From positions 27,501 through 91,500 of the forward strand of contig JAXRKP010000569.1 of NCBI GenBank assembly GCA_037039925.1: a stretch of DNA of 64,000 nt. The letters are read 5' to 3'. The position numbers and the translations under genes were made by a program. The stretch comes from Doris montereyensis. Taxonomy: Eukaryota > Mollusca > Gastropoda > Nudibranchia > Dorididae. The notes beneath the pieces are model-generated. The model was not told the DNA's origin. It searched no databases and was given only the letters and a program-made list of their open reading frames with translations. Positions 29,601-41,600 of this stretch are shown here, one piece after another. Each line of letters opens with the position of its first letter. Positions within the stretch are counted from its first letter, which is position 1.

Positions 29601-32600
29601 TTGTCAAGTGAGTACTTAACCTTTTGGATTTTCAACCTTAAGATGTCAGGGCATATATTTCACAAGACTTTATGTTCTAAGACATTTGGGGGAAGGCTTC
29701 CATTCAAATTGCATTTAGATTTTACACATATATACAGTCTTTTCACATTTAGTTGCAGTGGGTGCGAGGAAATGAAAGAGGATGGCACTGCTATCAGAGA
29801 TGAAGCATAAGTAAAAAAAAATTATAATTTGGCCCAGCGAGATGCGTTGAGATTACTGTTATGAAATATCATGCGATCTGTGTGTGAATCAGCCAATAGT
29901 AAATCGGTGAGGTGGGTTATCATATGATCCTATCAGAGATGTAATATAAGTAAAAAAACTGATAATTGAGGCCAGTGAGATAAGTTGAAATTACTGTTAT
30001 GAAATACCATGCGATCTGTGTGAATCAGTCAATAGTAAATCGGTGAGGTGGGTTATCAAATGATCCTAGTCAATTGTCAAACGCATGTAGCATAGGCTAG
30101 TCTATAAGGCCTATCTAACTTTCACTTCGACACAACAGTGGTGACTAGACAAGCCTGCACTACTGGCTTTGTTTAAACTGTGAGGAGAGCATAAAGTATT
30201 ACGTCGCCTTTTAGAAAAGGTACCAATAATATAGAAATTATGCCAAGGTGATTAAACTTATTTTGTAGATGCAGAGAAGTTAAGACTGCTGTTTTTGGGC
30301 TTTGATGTGTATTCAATGTTTATATTTATTACCTCTGACAAAGAAGGAGGAGGTTTTGTTTTTACCAGCGTTGGTTTGTCTGTGTACAACATCACTCCAA
30401 AATGTATCAACAGATGACATTTTCAGGATAAGTCCCAAATGATACACAGAACAATTGATTAAACTGTAGGGGTATTCCAGATCACCGTCTGGATCCAGAC
30501 ATTTTTAGGATTCTTTATCATTGTGAGATGGGGCCATTTTCGTTTTTTTAAAATTTCTTTATTATTTGTTCGACTTGCTAGTGCATGTGGAGCGCAAAAA
30601 TGCATCTAGTCAATGGCACATTCTGCTTGGTCTCACTATTGCGATGGGATCAGTTGGTGAATTTTGTCAAGCAAAGTTGAAAACAAACTAAAACAACTTT
30701 TCTCATCAGAATGATAGATTTATATATATAATTATATTCTAGATTTGAAATTTATATAAAATTCTAGATCTAGGGCAGTCTATCTAAGATCTTTTATTTA
30801 ACGGAAACAAAACTAGGGCTGGATCTAGATACATCTAGCACTTCATTTGATTTCTTATCCTAGAGTTACATGGAGATTTTCTAGGACTAGATTTAGTTTT
30901 GTTTCAGTTAAACAAAAGATCTCATATATATTGCACTAAATATGTGAAACTCTACTTTAATTAACATTTCCCGATTTCAGTAATTCCCTCATCAAAAGGA
31001 CCAATAGATACTAGATCTAGATAACATTTTATCCACTTCGACCTAGATGCTGCATTTCTGACAATACCATATGGGGGTAACGAGCGGTCATGGTGGAGAT
31101 CTGTGATCCCTGTGTGCTTTTCTACTTCAGGATGTTTTATAATAAGTTATTGCATTATGTGTGAATCCTACCATATGACTTCTTCATTCATGTTGTGATA
31201 GAAACTGAATTTACATTTGAAAATTAAGTCGTAGTTCTTGTTCACATCAGTTTTGATTAAGTTGTTATGGATAAAATCTTGAATATTTTTATTTCTACGA
31301 AGGAAAGTGGGAAATGGATGGCTTTTGTTTATATATAGGTCCTACTTCTCTCCTTATAATCTTAGATCTGTCTGCAATCTACTAGATGATTCATGTAATT
31401 TAACCCTGAAATCACTGAATATGTTACTAGGGTTAATTCTGTTCAATCAATCATTAGTACGAAGAGAGAAATGTATGTCTTGTATATGCCTTCTTTATTT
31501 CTAACTGCAAAGAAAAACAAAGTGATTTTGTTTAATATTCTCAATCCCCTTTTTGTGTATTTAGGGTCCCACAAGGAAATAAATCACCGCTTGATGGAAG
31601 TTCTGATGGCTCGGCCTACACCTTGGAGTTTATTTTAGACTCAGATGCCCGATGCTCAGTGCGAATTCATTACTTTGCTACGGAGGAGCTTATAAATGGA
31701 CAATTGGTGTAAGAAGTATATTAGTTTTGACCATACCAAATTTCTTCTTTAATGCCTACTTCTCTTTATTAAATTTCTGATTATCTTCTATCGAAAAAAC
31801 AAGACAAAATGTATAAGTATAATTTGATTTTTTGTTGTTATAACATCTGGGTGTTAATTGTGTTGCATTTTTTTAATTGAACAATTTTACTGGGGATGGG
31901 AGTGGCCAGGCAATTTTGATTAATTAATGTATATTTGTATTCAGAAGTGAAATGATTGAATTGTGATTAACAAAGTCTGTCAGATCAATACATGAAATTT
32001 GCCACAGAATGATTTCTTGCTACTGCATAAATATTGACATGCACAAAAAGTCTTGTCAGTAGATTTCTAATGCTAGATCTTTAACAATAGTATTTGTTGT
32101 GAATATATGGATGCAGGTAGAAGAAATATCAAGAGGATTTATAATGAATTGTTATGAAGATGGCATTGTACATGCATTATGCAGTTGAAGTTTTACCTTT
32201 TTTTTTTTTTTTTTTACTTCTTCACGATGTTCCTGATCAAAAGCAGTATATTATTCATATCAGTACATTGGATATTACTAACAATGGGATTGATGGGACG
32301 AGCAAACAATCTGGTTTTGCGGGCATATTGAACTCATCAATTAATTGTTGGTCAGCAAAAGTCGGGCTCATAATCTCATTGTGAGGCTTCTATTCCTAAC
32401 TTAATCTTTTTCTTCCTTTCAACACTGATAATCGAACAGACACATGATTACCACATACATTAGGACCACAGACCAAGTTCCGGGAAGAAATATTTGGGCT
32501 TTCTTGATTCTACTACAATTCTAGGCCCACATTTAACGAAGTTTAAATCTGATAAGATAGTATAATGATAAGTTTGGTCATTCAAGTTTATTGATAGAAA

Positions 32601-35600
32601 GTGGTGGATAATGATAAGTTTAGTCATTCAAGTTTATTGGTAGAAATTGGTGGATGATAATAAGTTTGGTCATTCAAATTTATTGGTAGAAGGTGGTGAA
32701 GGATAATAAGTTTGGTTATTCAAATTTATTGGTAGAAAGTGGTGGATGATTTAAAGTACAGGACATACATCAGATTCAAATGCAGTGTCAGGTCAAAGCC
32801 ATACATTTGTTCCTGTTGGAATGTTTCACCCGGGCAGTGGACAGGTGAGCACCTGTACGGGGAGTAGATGGTCCCGCCCTCCATGAGTATCCTGCTGCCT
32901 TGCAGGCAGGTCCTGGCTGACCAAAGGCTAAGGGAGTTAACCCTGAAAGAAAACAACCCGCTGCCTTGCAGGCCAGTCTTGACTAACCAAAGGCTAAGGG
33001 GTTAACCCTGACAGAAAATAACAAGGCCTGGTAGGGGGCCTCAAGGTGGCAGCCCCACCATCTACCTAGGGTACAGTGGCTAATCCCCTGCTTATCCAAA
33101 ACCAAACTGATTCAAAGTAATATATACAATGATATACCCAGTTGAACTTTCGAAGACGACTGGAAAAGAAAACAGACTGTGATTTTTGGAACATAGAATG
33201 TACTGTTAGGGCAATTAATGGAAAGGAGTTAGAATTAGCTGAAGAAATGGAAAAATTCAAAGTAGACATTTTGGCCATTGCAGAAACAAAGAAAAAAGGA
33301 CAAGGAATAGAAAATGTAGGACCAAATCATACTTTAATCTTCTCAGGAGTAGATGTCAAAGATAGAGCTAGACCAGGAGTAGGCCTTCTAATGCATAAAA
33401 GGCAAGAAATGCTACTAGAAAGTTGGAAATTTGTAAGCCCATGGCTATTAGAGATAAATATTAAACCAAAAGGAAGAGAAATTAAATTATTAATAACTTA
33501 TGGACCAAACGAAGATGCCACCAAAGAAGAAAAAGATATTTTCAAAAATGATTTACAAATAGCTGCAGAGAATCTCAAACCCAAACAGGAATTAATGGTT
33601 TTAGGAGATTTAAATGCTAGAGTAGGCAACAATGTAGAAACATTAGGAGGAGTAATAGGTAAAGAAGGAGAGACAACAACTTCTCCAAATGGAGAGAGAC
33701 TAGTGGATTTTTGCCTAAAGAATAACATGAAAATAGCTAACACATTTTTTCCTCATAAAGATATCCACAAATATACAAGAGTAAATGAAGACAGATGTGA
33801 AAAGTCAATCATAGACTACATAATAGTTAGCAGTTCTCTATTTTACAATACAATGGATGCTAGAGTAAGCAGAGGAGCAGAAATATTTAGTGATCATCAC
33901 CTAGTGATAGTCAAAATGAGATTATTAACTGAAGAAAACAAACAGAAAAGGAAAAAGAGAAGAAAGCTACTAAACTCAAAATAGAAGAACTAAAATAAAT
34001 AAACTAATAGTGAAACAGATATACCAATCCAGGATAAAAAGATCTATCAGTGAAAGGCAGATGGATCTGAGTGATCGCACAATAGAAGAAAAGTGGCAAA
34101 TATATAAAGAAACACTCCTCAGTTGTACTGAAGAGGTCTGTGTAGGAAACAAATTAAAGGAGATTTGAAAAGAACAGCATGGTGGAATGAGATTGTCAAG
34201 ACTAAAATCAAAGAAAAGAAGGATGTCTGGAAGAAATACTTGCAAACAAAGAGACCAGGATGAATGACAATAGAATAGCAAAATCAGTATACAGTGCTAA
34301 AACTCAAGGTAAAAGACCAAAAGGCAGACCTCGGAGAAAGTGGGAAGAAGATATAAAAGAGGCATTAACGCAAAGAAATTTAACTTTCACGGAAGGAAAC
34401 AGAAAATGTCAAGACAGGGCAGCCTGGAGAAGGATCATTTCGGGCATCTAAAACCCATACACCGAAAGGTAGAATGGGAACTGATAAAGCAAGAAAGGAA
34501 TGTTTCATCTATTTTACTGATTTTTGTTATGTTTATATTTATGCTTTAAGAAAGCTCATAGTTCTCTCCCTTTGCAGATATCAGCCCCTGGAAAGTTCTA
34601 TGAGTTCAGAAGTTTACCACTATAAGCGTGGTGCTGGACAAGTATTTAATCAGTCATCTCACACTATCGACCCAAGCAAATATTCAGAGACAGATGTAAG
34701 TTTTCTTTCTTTTGTGGGCGGTTAGTAAGTGCTGCTGGTAGGTTTTCCTTCATTCATTTCCTGTTTTACTTATCTTTCATCTTGCTGCTTGCTCTTGATT
34801 CACCCTGACATACTGTACATAGTGGACAGGGTTATTTTCATTGAATCAATCAATTAAACAGTAAACTTTCTTTCTGAGATTTTCCTCAATGTTGTATTAA
34901 AATATTGTACATTTAACTGATCTTTCCTCTTTATTTCATCATCGTGTAAGCTGTCTTTCATTTTTTCACTGTCGTTTTCCCTCATCCTGTTCATTATTTG
35001 CTCTTTCTTCTCATTCTCAGCATTCTTTTTTCCATTCATTTCATACCTCGCGTTTTGCATTCCTTGCCTGAATCTGTCTATCCTTTTACCCCCTTTCATG
35101 TTTCATCTGCTCCGGCATTTCTTATTTTACCTTCGTCTTTGTCTGTTCTTTTATCAAACTCACACAATTTTTGATTTTCAAGAACAACAGTTCTGTCACA
35201 TAATTAAATATCAAGGCATTAAAAGACATAACATGAATTTATTATCTCCATAGATAAATACATTATAGTGCATATAAGTAACATACACACACACACACAC
35301 ACTCACTCACACAGTTAAAACTTGGTTCTCCAAATATCTGGTTCCATGTCAAAGCTATTTCTAGCATGAATTATATACAAACATGAAAAGGTTAGTTGCA
35401 TGAAATTAATTTACAGGAAATGATTTGACAGTCTTTTGAAATTTACAATTGGTTTGATCTCAAAGGAGATTGGCCTACGTATGTTCATATGCCATAATTT
35501 ATTGTGAATATTTCTGATATCATCATCATATCATATCATATTAATTCATAACAAAAATGTTCAAAATCTTTTCTTTTTCAGTGGCTTTACACATATGAGA

Positions 35601-38600
35601 AAGATGTTTACCCCATTGCAATACACTGTGCTGTAGAAGAAGAAGGTTTGATTTTGCATGTATTGTTCCCTTTCATTAACAAGGATAAGTGTCTGTGGTT
35701 CTGATATCAGAATCTGGATTTAGGAGTGAGCAAGTGCAGACAGCCCACTTGAATCAGATTCCCATTTAATGACTTACCTTTAAATAAATTTTCTGATTAT
35801 GCCTAAAATAGCAATGGTAATGTTTTTTAAAATTCTGGTTTTGAATTTGAAAACAATTTTGAAACTTTGTATCATATTGAAACTAATGTTTTTATTTTAT
35901 GGAACATATCAGTGTAAATTGAAAGGGGAAAACAAGATCTAATATCTTACAGGGAGATTGAATGTTTCAAATGCTGAATGAATATCCATGATTTTTGGTT
36001 TCTATTGATGGAAATATATATCTAGCTGAAGTATATGTAATGGGATAGATAAACAGAAATTTGAATGAAAACAAGATCTAAATCAAATGACCAGCGATTC
36101 TTTCTTTTCAATTTTGTACATCTTACCATACTAATAGTCTAGTGTCAGTATCAAGGGAAAGTCGAAAATCAAATCACAAAGCCATTATTTGTTCTTTTGT
36201 TTTTATTACTGTGGCACTCTGATTTGGCAACTGTGGACACATGTAAAGAAAGCTGTTTCCCATTGAAAATCTTTTTTTTTATTATGTAGTCTACTTCTGT
36301 CAAATCCTGTAATATTTGCTTGATGGAGGAGGGGGTTGTTGGACGAAAAAGATTTGGGAAGGCAACTTTTCCTTTTAAATTTGAAGATATAAAAAAAATA
36401 CATAATAGTAGAGAGTAATAAATTACTTGAAAGAAGTTAAAGAACAATCTGTTTTGATTGTTGTTAAACCGTTCTGATTTAAAGTTCATTTTACACTGAC
36501 ATCAGCATGAGTACAAGATTGACACCAACTTACATAAAGACAATATTTTTCCTTGCAGGTTATGTATTAATCACAAGTTTGGATCCTTATTCTTTTCTAT
36601 TTACCTTATTTTGAAAAAACATCCTTTTTAATCACACGTGTGTAATCTTCTCCCAGAACATGTTGGACATGCCCATGTTACATATGCTGTGATTGAACGT
36701 AATCAAGAGGGTAGCTACAGCATCAAGCCCTTAAAGCAGAAACAAGTTGTCGATGGGCTTTGTTACCTTCTTCAAGAAATATATGGCATTGAAAATAAGA
36801 ACATGGAGAGGATGAAGGTGAGTCACTCAAAGTACATCTTAAATTCAATTTACTTGTCAAGGCAGCCAAAATGGGACTAGATAAGATGAAAGCAGTATGA
36901 AAGTAATGGTCCAAAGAAAATATGTAAATCCCATTTTTGATTGGTTTGTCTAGGATTAGAAGAGAGGAAAGTTATCCTGTGTGTATTGGATAGGGTTTTA
37001 TTTTGTGCAATGAAGAAAAGCGATGCAAGTCTGGTGTAAATATAGTGGGCAAAATACATTATATATTCTTCAATTTGTGAAAGAATTTTCTCCTTTTCCT
37101 TTTCACCATAGTGTCTGCATCAAACTGGTTTAACCCTTTGGTTGCTATATTCACCAAAAGGCGAATTCCTAATAAGGACCATTTTAAAGGCTGATTCTTT
37201 ATTTTCAGTGCCTGTAGTAATTCGGGAGTAGCTCCCCTTTGCTTACGATGCTTTTTTAGACTACGATAAAAAAAATTGTGTGTTTTGAACGATTTTTCTT
37301 GTTTTATTGGTTTTTTTACATTAGCAATGGAATCTGATGATGAGGCTGATACATATAGACATGATATTGACTCTGGTGATGAGTTTATGCCCGGGAGTGA
37401 TGATTCTAGCTCAATTTCTGAACTAGATCTAGAGTTAGATTTAGACCTACGGATCATGGTGACGAAGAGGGACAGAGAGGGAGAAGTGGGCGTGACAGAG
37501 AGAGGTCTTACCAAGAGTGGGTTTGGAGGATGCTAAACGATCAATATATCAATCACATATTTAGCTTGTCCATATTCCTAACTAGCCTGAAAATTTCATT
37601 ACCTTGTGATATGGCGTTTGAGAGCTACATTTTTTTTTAAAAGCACCATTTTTCATAGGAATTCTCAAAAAACCTTAGCATTTGAGATGTAAATAGGGAC
37701 AAATAGGATAGCAACCAAAGGGTTAATGTGTTAAAAATTACTTTTACTTATATATTTACAATCTACAAGCACAGGGGTAGTTAGGAATGATTTTTTTCCA
37801 CATATATTCTTGTGTTAGGATCAAACACTTTCATTTCTGTAGAGAAAGTTATGTCAATTTTGTTTTAAAGAAAACCTTGAAAACAAAATTCTTATCATCT
37901 TATCCATACAGGACATTGATCCCGATGATGAAGTAGAGGACAGCGGGGCTGAGTGTGTCATCTGTATGTCAGACATACGGGACACACTTATTTTACCATG
38001 TCGACACTTGTGTTTGTGCAGCAACTGTGCTGATTCCTTGAGATACCAAGCTAGCATGTGCCCCATATGTCGTGTCAAATTCCGAGCCCTACTCCAGATT
38101 CGTGCAATGAGAAGAAAGACAGCCTCCTCCACCAACAGCTCACCCCAAGTATGATCACTATTATAATTATCTTACACACTTAATATCTATTGCTCAGATT
38201 TACATTTATGTAAGTATGACTGATAATAATATCAGACCACTTTTTTTTTCTTTTTTCTTCATCATTGTTTTGTGATGTCAAAAATAATGTTTTGTAACCA
38301 AAGACATAGTGTGATTCCGTGATATTGAAAATACTGCTTTGACATTGACGTGAAGTCCATGAAGAATTGTATTTCTTTTACCTTATGTAAATCAAGATGT
38401 ATTCACTTGTAGTTGTAAGTCGCTTAAGATTATTGAAAAAAATATGAACAGAATATTAAGATTGTCTCACCTTTTTGTTTAGTTTGGTTTTATTTATAGT
38501 GAGAAAGAAAAGGTGATTCATTTGCTGAAGAGTTCTGAACAAGGACGACTAAAAATCTCAAAGACTTTAATGTTCATCCTTATTTTACCCTTATGCAATA

Positions 38601-41600
38601 ACCAGTCTGAAAATGAAGAGAATCCTGTCAACCAAGAGGGTGTACCTCCCGGGTATGAAGCCATTTCTCTCATTGAAGCTTTGAATGGTCAGGTTGTACC
38701 TCCCATAAGCAATGAAGGTAATGTGTCTCTTGCTTCTGAAAATAATGTTTTGTAACCAAAGACATAGTGCAATTCTGTGATATTGAAAAAACTGTTTTAA
38801 CTAGTAGTGCTAGTCTCAGATCACAGATCTTAAAGAAAAGATACCTCTTCAATTAATTTGTATTGGATCATTTGATATTTTTTATTAAGAAGTTTACTTC
38901 ACTTGAACTTCGAAGTGACAAGAGATCTCCTCTGTTTTTCCATTACTGTAACTGACTAGCAACAGTTTTTATCATAGTCTCTGACATTGTCCGTAGAAGT
39001 ATTAATCAACAAATGAATCCTAAGGGCCTCTCATTTTGTTTTTCATCATAGGTGTACACCTTCAGATAACATCAGGTCCACCTTTGTTTGCTGTGGAGAA
39101 AAAGGGCCACAAAGATACTAAGTAAGTTTAGGGTGCTTTTGAAGACATTGCCGTGCAGTCCATGAAGAATTGTATTTCTTTTACCTTATGTAAATCAAGA
39201 TGCATTCCTTTCCTCCTTTCTCCCCACCCGCCTTTCACTCATTTGATATAATAATACTGTCTGTTTGTATAAGATAGTTCTTTGAATGGTATTGAAAACA
39301 AGCAACGATTGTTTTACCGTCATGTTTCATGTTCTTGTGCTTTATTCATTGGTTTTCGTTCTTTTTATTTATTTTATCTTGGGATAAATAGTCGATTCTG
39401 TTGGCTGGTTGATGTGATTAATGTGAACAATTTTTAAACGATATTTGGTTATTTTGAAATCTTTGTTTTGTTTGGTATGGGGCTCTTTTGTTTTACTAAT
39501 TTAATTTTTTTAATTTAAGGGGGTGGATGTAGGTGGGTGTCCTTTTTGTCTTGTCGTTAATGGGCACTTTTCCTTTAGTGTGTTTTTTAATTGATAAACA
39601 TAACTGTCTCATTTTGCTTTGATTTAGGCAGCACAAACATGATGAAAGTCAGTGTTTTAAAGTCAAAGTAAAACAAATTAAAACTTATTTTTTTATCAGA
39701 GTGACGGTGTCTGGTCCAATAGAATATCAAAAAGAAATGGATACTGACAAAGAAAGCAATAAAGGTACTCTGGAGAAGAAAGAGAAAGAAACCAAGGTAA
39801 ATTTGCCTTAGATTTCCCCATCTCATCAAATCCTATCAAATTTTTCTTTCTGGTTTTTTTCTTCTCTTTGTGCATCATTATTGTTCTTAACCCTAGTAGC
39901 GACCCCCATTTTACCGGAAGTGACCTCTTGGGATGTGGGGTTGCCACAGCCGCTTGAGTGGAAAAATTAGCACGTGGCAAAGTGAAAAGCCAAGATTTTG
40001 ACTAGGGTAGAAAAAGGACTATACCTGTTGTAAGTGATACTAGACATATAAAACCATACATTTTCTAAAAGCTGATAACATGAGGCATTAATATTTTGAT
40101 ATTAGACATAAATTTAGTTAATTGATTATTTGTCTTTAGACCAAGAAGAAAAAATGGGGATTTCTTCCTCTGATAACTTTATTTCGACATCTAGGTCATT
40201 ATGATTCGTCGATTCATTTATGAATGACATTTAACTAGGGCCACAGTTGTCAGTTTACATCACCAACTGTCTAACGACACTGAGATCACTTAGATCAATG
40301 ATCTTTATTGTGTTGACAAACAATGAAACGCTTAACAAAAGGGGTGTGATTACACAGTGAACACTACTCAGTGAAGTGCATCACTTAGCCGATTGATAAC
40401 AAGGCCTCTAGGGGCGCTATGAGCTTAAAAAAACGATGTTTTCATTGGCTGTTACTTCACTTATACTTGAGCATTTATTATGTCATTTTACTTTAAAAGG
40501 ACAATGGAATTTTCCATTATAGAAGGTCAGGGTCTATGCCCTATATATAGGGCCGTGACTCTTCCTGGTCAAACAAGGTACGTCCTATATATAGGGCCGT
40601 GACTCTTCCCGGTCAAACAAGGTACGTCCTATATATAGGGCCGTGGCTCTTCCCGGTCAAACAAGGTATGCCCTATATATAGGGCCGTGGCTCTTCCCGG
40701 TCAAACAAGGTATGCCCTATATATAGGGCCGTGGCTCTTCCCGGTCAAACGCGGTACGCCCTATATAGGGCCGTGGCTCTTCCCGGTCAAACACGGTACG
40801 CCCTATATATAGGGCCGTGGCTCTTCCCGGTCCAATGATGGCATGCTCTTTATATAGGGCAGTGGCCTTTAGAATTTAGAGGGTTAATTGAGATTTATTT
40901 AAATGATTTGTGTATGTGTTGTGGTGGAGTAGATTTGATTAATTTGCATATTTTTATACTATGTATGCTGTGTTTTGCATTTGGACTATCAAAGAAGAGA
41001 TAAGTCAAATAAATACCTTTTGAAAAGATATATTTAACTCATCCAATCTATAATTGTGATAGATTTAGCATACTCCCGGAGGAATTTCAATCGTTAAAAG
41101 AAGGAACTGCCTATGTTGAAGTTGTTAAGCGTTTTTTTGTTGTTGCTAGATACAATAATTGCAGCCCTATAAAGCTGAAAGTAAATGTTATCCATTCTTT
41201 AGATGAATATAGAGATATCCTTTTAGTGGTAAAAGCCTTCGTTTGTGGGTTTTTTTTTACATTTTAAAAATTTTGTCTGCTGAAATCAATAGAGCCTTTT
41301 GATGTTAAAATAATTTTGTTACGTTGTAATTGAGTTTATGTCACATATTATAAAATTGCCAAATATCTTTAACAGATTGATGTTGATCAGAGCAATGTGA
41401 CATCTGATGCGACTCCGGATGAATTTGTGTCAAAACCTGTCGTAAAAGAGAATGCACCTCTCAAGTCAACAGTTGTCACAGTCAGGCAAGCTTTCAAATT
41501 AAACATTTATTCCTTAGGTCTTAAGCCGGCTATTCACAGCACAGGTTTAACTTGAGGTATGAACCTTAGGCAACCAGAATGCTGCCTGAGAGGGCTTAAA

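Noticed and set aside
37059..37514. 151-codon minus-strand Ser/Lys-rich protein
   Set aside because: Antisense shadow of the piggyBac-derived leader and its flank. It crosses the terminal repeat.
38513..38755. 80-codon protein
   Set aside because: The start is intronic. Only 38606-38717 is coding, as MGRN1 exon 9.
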